A stretch of 32,220 nt of DNA. Origin: Candidatus Muproteobacteria bacterium. GTDB taxonomy: Bacteria; Pseudomonadota; Gammaproteobacteria; Acidiferrobacterales; Sulfurifustaceae. Within the stretch, counting starts at the first letter, position 1; each line of letters opens with the position of its first letter. The stretch spans positions 1 through 32,220 of the forward strand of contig DAIDLH010000073.1 of NCBI GenBank assembly GCA_027449605.1, read 5' to 3'. Shown in pieces: positions 15,683 to 23,103 of the stretch. The translations under genes and the position numbers were made by a program. The notes beneath the pieces were generated by a model. It did not search any database, had not been told where the DNA came from, and saw only the letters and a program-made list of their open reading frames with translations.

Positions 15683-17860
15683 TCAGCGGTGCGAGGCCGC
15701 CCAGGTGGGCGAGGTCGTGTCGGAGGAAAGCGTGGTTTCGTCGGCGAACTCGTAATCGAGCTGCGCGTCGGCCTGCTGGAAATAATTGCCCTGCACGTAG
15801 TCGAACCCGAGGTTCCAGAGAATCCCGAGATCGTCGGCCTTTTCGACGAATTTGGCGATGGTCTGCTTGTTCATGGACTTGGCGAGGTCGATGATCGCCT
15901 TGAGCGAGGTGCGGGTGAGTTCATCGGTGGACAGGTTGCGGATCAGCGAGCCCGAGATCTTGAGGAAGTCGATCGGCATGTCGCGCAGCCTGTTGAGCGT
16001 GGCGAGATTGTTGCCGAAGTTGTCGACCGAGAACCGGCAGCCGACCCGGCGCGCCGCCTGCATGAACATCGCGGCATCCGTGGAGTTCGCCATGACCGCC
16101 GATTCGTCGGCTTCGAGCACGACAAATTGAGACTTGAGCCGCGCGCCGGTCAGTTGTTTCTGAAGCAGGGACAGCAGTTCCGGGTCCTTGAGCGAAGTCG
16201 GGCTCAGGTTGATGAAGAAGCTCGCCTGCCTGCCTTCGGCGTGCAGCGCGGCCAGGGACTGGATCGACTGGCGTATCACCCAGCGGTCGATCGCGGCCAG
16301 CAACCCGAAATGTTCGGCCGCGGCCATGAATTCGCCGGCGTGGATCAGTTCGCCGTGGCGGCCGACCAGTCGCAGCAGCACTTCGAAATATTCCGCCGCG
16401 TCGCCGTGCAGGTTGACGATGGGCTGATAGGCGAGCTGGAAACCGTCCTTCTCGAGCGCGGTTTTGAGGCGCGCCTCCCAGTCCACGACCGCCGCCGGCA
16501 TGATCGGCGCTTCGCGGTGCGGACTCGCCGCCGGGATTTCCGCCGCCGCGACGGTGTCGGGAGACGCGGGCGCGGCGGATGGCGCACCGGGATGCGCCGC
16601 CTTGTGCGGGCGGTTGTGCTGACAGGTCTGATAGGCCTTGTTCAGAACCCCCTGCGCGTTGTCGCTGTGTTTGTCGATCGAAATCACGCCGATGGTGCCG
16701 TCGCAGCGGAACGTCTTGCCTCCCTCGGTGAAACTGGTTTCCTTGAGGGCCGCGAGCAATTCCGTCACCGCCGTCTTGATCCGGTCCTCCGACAGGTCGT
16801 GCAGCAGGGCGGTGAATTCGTCGCCGCTGAACCGCGCCAGCAGGGTGTTCTCGCCGAGCTTGTCGCGGAACAGCCGCGCGATCTTGAGCAACAGCCGGTC
16901 GCCGGCGGCGTGACCGAGGCTGTCGTTGATCTCCTTGAGCTCGTTGAGATCGAGATAGAGCAGGGCGCTGCGGCCGTCGCCGGTCTTGACCCGCTCGATG
17001 ACCTGGGTCAGCTCCTGCGTGAAGTAATGGCGGTTGAAAAGGCCGGTGAGCGGATCGTGCTGATTGAGATATTGCAGCCGGTTCTCGACCGCCTTGCGCT
17101 TGGAGACGTCGGTGACCAGGAACTGGGTGCAGTTCTCGCCGTTCAGGACGATGGAGGAAATCGCGATTTCCGCGTGGAAGTGGCCGCCGTCCTTCTTGAC
17201 CGACAGGAATTCCTGCGGTTCCGGAGGATTCGGCGACGCCGCCTTGCGCAGGTATTCCTTGAAGCGTACGTGGTCGGACTTTTCGATCAGGTTCAGCACC
17301 GGCACGCCTTCGATCTCGCTCAGGTCGTCGTATCCGAACAGATCGAGATAGGTTTTGTTGGCGTCGATGTGCATGCCTTCCTGGCAGTAACCGATGGCCT
17401 CGCGCGAGCCGGCGATGATGGCGCGGTTCTTGTTTTCGACTTCCTGGAGCGATTGCGACATCTGCCGCAGCTGCCGGCGTTCCTCGGTCACGCGCAGTTC
17501 GCGCTCCACCACCGGCGCGAGGCGCGCCGCCTGACTCTTCATCACAACGTCGTGCGCGCCGTTGCGCATGATCTTGACCAGGTCCTGGTCGCGGATGTTG
17601 CGGGTGACGACGATGAACGGAATGTCGAGGTGGGCGCGCTTGACGAGATCGAGCGCGAGCTGGGCGCCGAAGTGCGGGAGCGTGTATTCCGACAGCACCA
17701 CGTCCCAGGTTCCCTTGTCCAGCGCCGCCTGCATGGAAGCGAGGTCCTGCACGCGCTGGTTCTTGAGCATGAAGCCGCCCTTGCGCAAGGTGGCGACGGC
17801 GAGCTCGGCATCGTCCGGCGAGTCGTCGACAATCAGCAGGCGTAATATCTTTTTTTCCAC
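15683..17860 (-). CDS. FimX-like REC-PAS-GGDEF-EAL cyclic-di-GMP protein with altered receiver and EAL sites
   Basis: A 725-residue cytosolic protein, starting with GTG at 17860 after GAGGGAT. The REC domain (about 6-125) keeps the acidic pair Asp12/Asp13, Thr86 and Lys108, but the phospho-accepting Asp is Glu58 (VVLSEYTLP). The PAS domain is about 145-260. The GGDEF domain (about 270-430) has an SGDEF active-site motif and lacks the inhibitory RxxD (GENT there). After an Ala/Pro-rich linker the EAL domain (about 470-705) keeps EVLLR, the NLSP Asn and YVQGNYF, but has VDNFG for DDFG, KISGS for KIDxS and AKFVEK for AEGVE. Loss of these metal and catalytic residues predicts no phosphodiesterase activity. 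The domain order and a degenerate EAL recall FimX, a c-di-GMP receptor controlling type IV pili, but orthology needs a search. Confidence 0.8.
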   Translation of the reverse strand: MEKKILRLLIVDDSPDDAELAVATLRKGGFMLKNQRVQDLASMQAALDKGTWDVVLSEYTLPHFGAQLALDLVKRAHLDIPFIVVTRNIRDQDLVKIMRNGAHDVVMKSQAARLAPVVERELRVTEERRQLRQMSQSLQEVENKNRAIIAGSREAIGYCQEGMHIDANKTYLDLFGYDDLSEIEGVPVLNLIEKSDHVRFKEYLRKAASPNPPEPQEFLSVKKDGGHFHAEIAISSIVLNGENCTQFLVTDVSKRKAVENRLQYLNQHDPLTGLFNRHYFTQELTQVIERVKTGDGRSALLYLDLNELKEINDSLGHAAGDRLLLKIARLFRDKLGENTLLARFSGDEFTALLHDLSEDRIKTAVTELLAALKETSFTEGGKTFRCDGTIGVISIDKHSDNAQGVLNKAYQTCQHNRPHKAAHPGAPSAAPASPDTVAAAEIPAASPHREAPIMPAAVVDWEARLKTALEKDGFQLAYQPIVNLHGDAAEYFEVLLRLVGRHGELIHAGEFMAAAEHFGLLAAIDRWVIRQSIQSLAALHAEGRQASFFINLSPTSLKDPELLSLLQKQLTGARLKSQFVVLEADESAVMANSTDAAMFMQAARRVGCRFSVDNFGNNLATLNRLRDMPIDFLKISGSLIRNLSTDELTRTSLKAIIDLAKSMNKQTIAKFVEKADDLGILWNLGFDYVQGNYFQQADAQLDYEFADETTLSSDTTSPTWAASHR

Positions 17861-18001
17861 GGATCCCTCGGGGCCAAGAATATTTTAGCAAAACCCTGCT
17901 GTAAACCTGAGTTTAGCCGCTGTGCGGTCGGGCGCACGGGCGACTTGCGCGCCGGCGGCTTCCCGGCGAGGTTTTGGCCGGAAACGCGGTTCCAGCGGCC
18001 C

Positions 18002-19141
18002 TCAATATCGCGATACACCCAGCGGTTCCCCGGGTCCGCCGGACAAGGGGCCGGTGTCGCCGAACAGCGCCGGCGCGGCGCGGAACGAAGCGCCGCCGTC
18101 CAGCGGAAACGCCACCAGGTGCTCGGCCTGCACGCGGATGCCGACGCGCTCGCCGATGGCGTGATCGGTGTGGCTCGGGAACAGCGACAGCACCCGGCCG
18201 CCGCCGCGCAACCGCAGGGTGTAGAGGATTTCCGCGCCGCGAAACGCCTTCTGCACGATTTCGGCCTGCAACGGGCCGGCCGGATCGGGCACGATGTCGT
18301 CCGGCCGCAGCAGCACCTCGACGCGCGTTCCGCGTTCCCAGGGATAGGCGCGCTTGCTCCGGTGCATGCCGATTTCCGTTTCCACCGAGTCGGGCGTGAG
18401 CAGCGTGCCGCGCAGGAACACGCCCTGACCGATGAAATCGGCGACGAACCGGTTGCCCGGTTCGTGATACAGATTATAAGGAGTGTCCCATTGCAGCAGC
18501 CGGCCTTCGTGCATCACGCCGACCGCGTCGCCGAGCGCGAACGCCTCGTGCTGGTCGTGCGTGACCAGGATCGCGGTCGTGCCGCGGCGCTTGAGAATTT
18601 CGCGCACCTCGCCCGAGAGCCGCTCGCGCAGATCGATGTCGAGATTCGAAAAAGGCTCGTCGAGAAGGATCAGGTCCGGCTCGGGCGCGAGCGCGCGCGC
18701 CAGCGCCACCCGCTGTTGCTGTCCGCCGGAGAGTTCGTGCGGGTAGCGCTCGCCCAGGCCGGCGAGGCCGACGAGTTCGAGCATGTTTTCGACGATGCCC
18801 TGCTTCTGCGCGCGCGACATTCCGCGCAGACCGAAGCCGACGTTGTGCTCCACGTTCAGGTGCGGGAACAGCGCGTGATCCTGGAACACCATGCCGAGAC
18901 GGCGCCGCTCCGGCGGCAGGGTGTAGCTCCGGTCCGAGACCGTCGTGCCGCGGATCAGGATCTCGCCGCCGCGCAGCGGATGAAAGCCGGCGATGGCGCG
19001 CAACACCGTGGTCTTGCCGCAGCCGCTCGGTCCGAGCAGGCAGACGGTTTCGCCCTCGTTCACGCGCAACGACAGCCCGCACACCGCGAGGCGCCCGTCG
19101 TATTCGCATTCGATCTCGTTGAGCGCGAGGATTTCGTTCAT
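18002..19141 (-). CDS. Fe3+-type ABC transporter ATP-binding protein (FbpC/AfuC class), orphan
   Basis: A 379-residue ATPase with Walker A GPSGCGKT (about 38-45), Q-loop VFQDHALFPHL, signature LSGGQQQR, Walker B LILLDEPFSNLD and H-loop VTHDQHEA. The last 140 residues form a TOBE-like regulatory domain (VFLRGTLLTPDSVETEIG onward, LLRPDDIV). PSGCGKTTVLRAIAGFHPLRGGEI and the C-terminal domain fit the ferric-iron or putrescine/sulfate importer class. No permease or binding protein is within the window, so its partners must be elsewhere or the ATPase is shared. It starts 133 bases after argF on the same strand, across a hairpin-forming repeat. The last 20 residues are Gly/Pro-rich and may be a divergent tail. 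Confidence 0.82.
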   Translation of the reverse strand: MNEILALNEIECEYDGRLAVCGLSLRVNEGETVCLLGPSGCGKTTVLRAIAGFHPLRGGEILIRGTTVSDRSYTLPPERRRLGMVFQDHALFPHLNVEHNVGFGLRGMSRAQKQGIVENMLELVGLAGLGERYPHELSGGQQQRVALARALAPEPDLILLDEPFSNLDIDLRERLSGEVREILKRRGTTAILVTHDQHEAFALGDAVGVMHEGRLLQWDTPYNLYHEPGNRFVADFIGQGVFLRGTLLTPDSVETEIGMHRSKRAYPWERGTRVEVLLRPDDIVPDPAGPLQAEIVQKAFRGAEILYTLRLRGGGRVLSLFPSHTDHAIGERVGIRVQAEHLVAFPLDGGASFRAAPALFGDTGPLSGGPGEPLGVSRY

Positions 19142-19189
19142 ATTCCTAAAATAGACGAAACCGGATAGAAGTGATCTTAATATTTCTGG

Positions 19190-19265
19190 AACCGCAGGTG
19201 AACGCGGATTAACGAAGATAAAAACTGTCTTCGTTTTTATCTTCTATCCGCGTTCATCTGCGGTT
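19190..19265. repeat. nested inverted repeat with AACCGCAGGTGAACGCGGAT arms
   Basis: The outer 20-bp arms (19190-19209 and 19246-19265) match with one difference, and inner 12-bp arms (19214-19225 and 19233-19244, GAAGATAAAAAC and complement) are perfect. Together they make an almost continuous hairpin directly after the argF stop codon. The ACCGCAGATGAACGCGGAT type is a known dispersed repeat. It could end the argDF message or protect its 3' end. Confidence 0.85.
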
Positions 19266-19273
19266 ACAAGATA

Positions 19274-20179
19274 TTACTTGGCCAGCAGGAATTCGAGCAG
19301 CGCCTTCTGGGCGTGCAGCCGGTTCTCGGCTTCGTCCCAGACCACGCTCTGCGGTCCGTCGATCACTTCCGCGGCCACTTCCGCGCCGCGGTAGGCAGGC
19401 AGGCAGTGCATGAAGAGGGCGTTCTTGCGCGCGTGTTTCATGAGCGCGGCGTCGACCATGAAGCCGGCGAAGGCCTTCATGCGCTCGGCTTTTTCGTGTT
19501 CCTGGCCCATGCTGGCCCAGGTGTCGGTGATGACGATATCCGCCTTGCGTACCGCCTGTTCCGGGTCGTGGCCGAGCGTCACGCGGTCGCGGCAAGCGGC
19601 ATACCACTCCGCCTTCGGTTCGTAACCCTTCGGCGTGGCGATATTGAGATGAAAATTGAACTGGTGCGAGGCCTCGATCCAGGAATGACAGACGTTGTTG
19701 CCGTCGCCGATCCAGGCGGCGGTCTTGCCGGCGATGTCGCCGCGTTTTTCGACGTAGGTCTGGATATCGGCGAGCAACTGGCACGGATGGCTGAGATCGG
19801 TCAGTGCGTTGATCACCGGCGCCCGCGAATGCGCCGCGAAGCGCTCCAGCATCGCGTGCGAATTGGCGCGGATCACGATCACGTCCACCATGCGCGACAG
19901 CACGCGCGCGGTGTCCTCCACCGGTTCGCCGCGGTCGAGATGCGTATCGCGCGGCGACAGGAACAGGCTCGTGCCGCCGAGCTGCGCCATGCCGGTCTCG
20001 AATGACACGCGCGTGCGCGTCGAGGACTTCTCGAAGATCATCGCCATGGTCTTGCCCGCGAGCGGCGCGTGTTTCTTGCCGCGCCGCAGCATGGCTTTCA
20101 GTTTGATGGCGCGCGCGAGCAGGCGCTTGAGTTCCCTGGCGCTCAGGTCCGTCAAGGTCAGGAAATGGCGCGGCTTCAC
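19274..20179 (-). CDS. argF: ornithine carbamoyltransferase (anabolic)
   Basis: A 301-residue enzyme that makes citrulline from ornithine and carbamoyl phosphate in arginine synthesis. Motifs are complete: SSTRTR (52-57) binds carbamoyl phosphate, HPCQ (131-134) follows, the ornithine-side FMVDAALM (about 240-247) and MHCLPAYRG with the HCLP at 258-261 complete the site. The start is a GTG at 20179 that overlaps the argD TGA by four bases, so the pair is translationally coupled. An upstream in-frame ATG would lie deep inside argD and is not used. Normal length; nothing is missing. Confidence 0.93.
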   Translation of the reverse strand: MKPRHFLTLTDLSARELKRLLARAIKLKAMLRRGKKHAPLAGKTMAMIFEKSSTRTRVSFETGMAQLGGTSLFLSPRDTHLDRGEPVEDTARVLSRMVDVIVIRANSHAMLERFAAHSRAPVINALTDLSHPCQLLADIQTYVEKRGDIAGKTAAWIGDGNNVCHSWIEASHQFNFHLNIATPKGYEPKAEWYAACRDRVTLGHDPEQAVRKADIVITDTWASMGQEHEKAERMKAFAGFMVDAALMKHARKNALFMHCLPAYRGAEVAAEVIDGPQSVVWDEAENRLHAQKALLEFLLAK

Positions 20180-21402
20180 GCGCGGCTTCCGGCGGGCGCC
20201 AGCGGTTCCTTGCCGCCCGGCGCGGTTTTTTCCAGGAACGCGCGCACGGCGCCTTCGAGCTCGCGCACCAGGATGTCGGCCTCGGCGTCGGTCATGATCA
20301 GCGGCGGCAGCAGGCGGATGACGCTGTCCGCCGTGACGTTGATGAGCAGACCGCGGTCGAGCGCGATTTGCAGCAAGTCCTTGCACGGACGATCGAGCTC
20401 GACCGCCAGCATCAGCCCGCATCCGCGCACGTCCTTCACGCCCGGGATCGGGCCGAGGGTTTCCTTGAGTTTGGCCAGAAGACTTTTCCCGAGTTTGGCG
20501 GCGCGGTCGGCGAACTTTCCCTTTTCAAGCTCGTCGATCACGGTGAGTCCGACGCGGCACACCAGCGGATTGCCGCTGAAGGTCGAGCCGTGGCTGCCGG
20601 GCTTGAACACCTGCGCCGCCTTGCCGTGCGCGAGGCAGGCGCCGATCGGCACGCCGTTGCCGAGGCCCTTGGCGAGCGTCATCACGTCGGGCGTCACGCC
20701 CTCGTGCTGGCACGCGAACCACTTGCCGGTGCGGCACATGCCGGTCTGGATCTCGTCCAGCATCAGCAGCCAGCCGTGTTCGTCGCAGATCTTGCGCAGG
20801 CCCTTGAGGTAACCCGCGTCCGGAATGCTGACGCCGCCCTCGCCGGTGACCGGTTCGACCAGCACCGCGACGATGTCCTTGCTGTGTACGCCGACCTGCC
20901 GCACCGCCTCGAGGTCGTTGTACGGCACGCGATGGAAACCCTGCACCAGCGGTTCGAAGCCGGCCTGGATCTTGCGGTTGCCGGTGGCCGACAGCGTCGC
21001 GAGCGTGCGCCCGTGAAAGCTGCCCTCGGTGACGATGATGCCGGGCGTGAGGATGTTGCGCTGATGGCCGTACAGCCGCGCCAGCTTGATCGCGGCTTCG
21101 TTGGCTTCGGCGCCGGAGTTGCAGAAGAAGGCGTTGGTCATGCCGGCGAGCTTGCACAGCCGCTCGGCCAGTTGTTCCTGCAGCGGAATCCGGTACCAGT
21201 TCGAGGTGTGCAGCAGCTTGCCGGCCTGGTCGCAGATCGCGGCGGCGATCGCCGGGTGCGCGTGGCCCAGCCCGCAGACGGCGATGCCGGCGAGGGCGTC
21301 GAGATATTTTTTTCCGTTCGTGTCCCACAGCCACGCGCCTTCGCCGTGCGTGAACGCCACGGGCAGGCCGGTGATGAAGGGCATCTGATAAGAGGTGGCC
21401 AT
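20176..21402 (-). CDS. argD: acetylornithine aminotransferase (class III PLP enzyme)
   Basis: The 408-residue enzyme converts N-acetylglutamate semialdehyde to N2-acetylornithine; related proteins also act on succinyldiaminopimelate. It has the class-III features: NSGAEANEAAIKLAR (95-109), GSFHGRT near 127, the aspartate in LMLDEIQTG (213-221) that contacts the pyridine ring, and the PLP lysine Lys245 in TLAKGLGNGVP. The start at 21402 (ATG, MATSYQMPF) is preferred; an in-frame upstream start would lie before the predicted transcription start. It begins the argDF pair and is followed by argF with a four-base overlap. A hairpin with a T-run sits in the short leader (see separate entry). Confidence 0.93.
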   Translation of the reverse strand: MATSYQMPFITGLPVAFTHGEGAWLWDTNGKKYLDALAGIAVCGLGHAHPAIAAAICDQAGKLLHTSNWYRIPLQEQLAERLCKLAGMTNAFFCNSGAEANEAAIKLARLYGHQRNILTPGIIVTEGSFHGRTLATLSATGNRKIQAGFEPLVQGFHRVPYNDLEAVRQVGVHSKDIVAVLVEPVTGEGGVSIPDAGYLKGLRKICDEHGWLLMLDEIQTGMCRTGKWFACQHEGVTPDVMTLAKGLGNGVPIGACLAHGKAAQVFKPGSHGSTFSGNPLVCRVGLTVIDELEKGKFADRAAKLGKSLLAKLKETLGPIPGVKDVRGCGLMLAVELDRPCKDLLQIALDRGLLINVTADSVIRLLPPLIMTDAEADILVRELEGAVRAFLEKTAPGGKEPLAPAGSRA

Positions 21403-21429
21403 GATTTTCCGAACGCTAAAAACATAAAA

Positions 21430-21444
21430 GCGCCCTGCGGGCGC
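21430..21444 (-). promoter_or_regulatory. leader hairpin before argD (GCGCCC-TGC-GGGCGC)
   Basis: On the minus strand a perfect 6-bp GC stem with a 3-base loop is followed by TTTTATGTTTTT, 28 bases before the argD ATG. It lies just downstream of the predicted promoter, so the transcript would begin with a terminator-like structure. It may be an attenuator of argDF, a simple stability element, or a second terminator for the gene upstream. Confidence 0.45.
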
Positions 21445-21458
21445 CACGTAAAGCAAAA

Positions 21459-21486
21459 ATTCTACCCCCTGCGGCGCAGAACGCAA
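21459..21486 (-). promoter_or_regulatory. candidate sigma-70 promoter for argDF
   Basis: On the minus strand TTGCGT (21481-21486) and TAGAAT (21459-21464) are separated by 16 bases. Transcription would start near 21452, just before the leader hairpin and about 50 bases before the argD ATG. It sits immediately downstream of the terminator of the preceding gene, as expected for a new transcription unit. Confidence 0.5.
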
Positions 21487-21489
21487 GGG

Positions 21490-21523
21490 CCAAAAAACAC
21501 AAGGCCCGGCATTGCCGGGCCTT
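21490..21523 (-). terminator. Rho-independent terminator after the PuuD-like gene
   Basis: A perfect 10-bp stem, AAGGCCCGGC with its complement (21501-21510 and 21514-21523) and a 3-base loop, is followed on the minus strand by GTGTTTTTTGG. It begins about 23 bases beyond the stop codon of the membrane gene at 21546. It is the clearest intrinsic terminator in the window. Confidence 0.85.
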
Positions 21524-21545
21524 GGGCGGCGATATTACACCGTAA

Positions 21546-22040
21546 TTACATGTGCGGCAGGCCGTGTGCGCCGCTGCCGGCGATCATGAAGAACAGCATC
21601 GGGATCGACAGCATGGTGTTGGTGCGCGAGGCGAGGAAGGCGACGCGCGCGGCCTTGGCCTTGGCGGCGTCATCGGCCTGGACCAGGCCCAGCACCTTCT
21701 TCTGGTTGGGCCAGATCAGCACCCAGACGTTGAACAGCATGATGCTGCCGAGCCAGGCGCCGATGCCGATGGCCGCGGCCGAGCCCTTGAACAGGAAGGC
21801 GTTGCCGATGCCGATGCCGGCGCGTTCGAGGTAGTAGGCGCCCATGATCCAGGTGGCCAGCGCCGCCCAGCGGAACCACAGCAGCGCCTGGGGCGCGACG
21901 TGTTTGGTGATGCCGGCGGCGGTGTTGTCGGCCTTGGCCTTGGGCAGGGCGACCGCCTGCACGAAGTTAAAATAGTAAAGCAGACCGATCCAGACGATAC
22001 CGGCAAAAATGTGCAGCCAGCGCGCGATAATGAGTTCCAT
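21546..22040 (-). CDS. PuuD-like four-helix membrane protein (urate oxidase N-terminal-like domain, stand-alone)
   Basis: A 164-residue inner-membrane protein with four hydrophobic helices. It begins MELIIARWLHIFAGIVWIGLLYYFNF, the family's W-x-H-x-x-x-G-x-x-W-I-G-x-x-Y motif with a histidine suited to heme or metal binding; FRWAALATWIMGAYYL and LFNVWVLIWPNQ follow. This matches the membrane part of PuuD, a urate hydroxylase, but the C-terminal cytochrome c domain of true PuuD is absent. No purine-degradation gene is nearby, so urate oxidation is unlikely to be its job here; an electron-transfer role is possible but unproven. GGGAGAACACC precedes the ATG, and the 35-residue peptide gene lies 33 bases upstream. 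Confidence 0.72.
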   Translation of the reverse strand: MELIIARWLHIFAGIVWIGLLYYFNFVQAVALPKAKADNTAAGITKHVAPQALLWFRWAALATWIMGAYYLERAGIGIGNAFLFKGSAAAIGIGAWLGSIMLFNVWVLIWPNQKKVLGLVQADDAAKAKAARVAFLASRTNTMLSIPMLFFMIAGSGAHGLPHM

Positions 22041-22073
22041 GGTGTTCTCCCGTGATTGTTCGTTGGTATGGGG

Positions 22074-22181
22074 TCAGACGGTGGTCTTGACCAGGAAGTT
22101 GACGGCGAAGTAATACAGAATCACGGTCAGGATCAAACCGCTAATCAGGGTGCCTAAAATCGAATCCAGCGGAGTTTTCAT
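22074..22181 (-). CDS. 35-residue single-helix membrane peptide
   Basis: From an ATG at 22181 the minus strand encodes MKTPLDSILGTLISGLILTV followed by ILYYFAVNFLVKTTV and a TGA at 22074. One continuous hydrophobic helix spans about residues 8-31, with a short charged N-terminus. A purine-rich GAGGCAAGG lies upstream of the ATG. It is in the same direction as, and 33 bases ahead of, the PuuD-like gene, which suggests a subunit or stabilising peptide of that membrane protein. Small single-helix subunits like this are known in respiratory oxidases, but I do not recognise this one. Its short length means that chance cannot be fully excluded. Confidence 0.55.
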   Translation of the reverse strand: MKTPLDSILGTLISGLILTVILYYFAVNFLVKTTV

Positions 22182-22243
22182 GGGCCTTGCCTCTTTTTTC
22201 TGAATGGAATGGAAAAAATTGTTGACTGCTTTCGTGGGGCGCT

Positions 22244-22272
22244 AGGGTAAAGCAGGTTTAGAACGATTTCAA
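22244..22272 (-). promoter_or_regulatory. candidate promoter for the small peptide/PuuD-like pair
   Basis: On the minus strand TTGAAA (22267-22272) is followed after 17 bases by TACCCT (22244-22249). The -35 is close to consensus and the -10 is weak. The leader would be about 57 bases. Suggestive only. Confidence 0.3.
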
Positions 22273-22365
22273 GCAAGCGGGAAAAAGCGCAAGCTGCCGC
22301 CCCCGCGCATCATACTTCGGCTTCGTTTCGGGTATGGAGCAGGCGGCGTATCGTGCCCGGCGGCC

Positions 22366-22794
22366 TCAGCCGCAGATGTAAGTCTCGAGTTGCTTGATCG
22401 TGAAATCCCTCTCGGAGAGCATCTCCTTGACCAGGTCGCCGATGGAAACGATGCCCGCCAGTTTTCCGTTCTGAAGCACCGGCAGGTGGCGGATTCGCTT
22501 CTCGGTCATCAGGGCCATGCACTCGTCAACGTCATCGTTCGGTCGAACGCAGATGACCTGGCTCGTCATGATCTCGCCGACGCGCGTCTGCTTCGAGGAT
22601 CTTCCCTGAAGGATCACCTTGCGCGCATAGTCGCGTTCGGAAATCATGCCGACCAGTTTGCCGTTGTCGATCACGACCAGCGCGCCGATGCCGTTTTCCG
22701 ACATGCGCTCGATGGCATGATAGACCGAATCGTGCGGTGAAATGGAAATGACGCCATGCCCCTTGGAGTCCAGGAGTTGGCCGATCGATACCAT
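22366..22794 (-). CDS. CBS-pair domain protein
   Basis: A 142-residue soluble protein consisting of two CBS motifs and nothing else. Motif 1 runs through DSVYHAIERMSENGIGALVVIDNGKLVGMISERDYARKV and motif 2 through DDVDECMALMTEKRIRHLPVLQNGKLAGIVSIGDLVKEM. Such stand-alone pairs bind adenosine nucleotides, often as energy sensors, and act by dimerising with or regulating other proteins. An excellent AGGAGGA precedes the ATG at 22794; the in-frame upstream extension is not needed. A perfect FNR-type box lies 126 bases upstream, at the right distance from an AT-rich -10 region, so oxygen- or redox-dependent expression is expected. Confidence 0.88.
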   Translation of the reverse strand: MVSIGQLLDSKGHGVISISPHDSVYHAIERMSENGIGALVVIDNGKLVGMISERDYARKVILQGRSSKQTRVGEIMTSQVICVRPNDDVDECMALMTEKRIRHLPVLQNGKLAGIVSIGDLVKEMLSERDFTIKQLETYICG

Positions 22795-22919
22795 GGCTTG
22801 ATCCTCCTTTCCCGATGCGGCGCGATCGGGTCTCGCGCTGAGCCGGTTTTGAAAAAGCATACCGCTGTAAACCGGCCTGCAAAACATTTTTACTTAACGC
22901 GTTTCCTTCGCGGCGGTCG

Positions 22920-22933
22920 TTGATGAATATCAA
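22920..22933. promoter_or_regulatory. FNR/ANR-type binding site TTGATGAATATCAA
   Basis: This is a perfect TTGAT-N4-ATCAA dyad, the consensus of FNR-class oxygen sensors (and close to that of related Crp/Dnr regulators). Read towards the CBS gene on the minus strand, a class II site centred at -41.5 puts the -10 at 22892-22897, where TTAAGT is followed by AAAAA. Read towards the CHASE2 gene, the best -10 (TAAAAT at 22971) gives an off-register centre near -56. The CBS gene is therefore the likelier target. The remaining gap (22795-23103) holds no gene. Confidence 0.7.
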
Positions 22934-23103
22934 TCTTCCAGGGCGCGCGGGGTTTCCCGGCGCCCGGACATAAAATCAGATAATGGTTGAAACGGCGCGG
23001 ATCGGCGCCGGATTGTCCGCTGCTCTCCGGGAAATACCCCTCGCCACGGAAATCGGACCCGGTATGATAGGCGTCCGGAAAACATAAGGATTATTTATCA
23101 GGG

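Noticed and set aside
13869-15755. Plus-strand open frame opposite ettA
   Set aside because: The antisense product is low-complexity (Val, Arg, His, Gln) and lacks a start signal; ettA is unambiguous.
15689-17845. Plus-strand open frame opposite the FimX-like gene
   Set aside because: Antisense shadow with the typical composition and no motifs.
21546-22040. Calling the membrane protein a urate hydroxylase
   Set aside because: The cytochrome c domain needed by PuuD and any purine-degradation neighbours are missing; only the membrane fold is shared.
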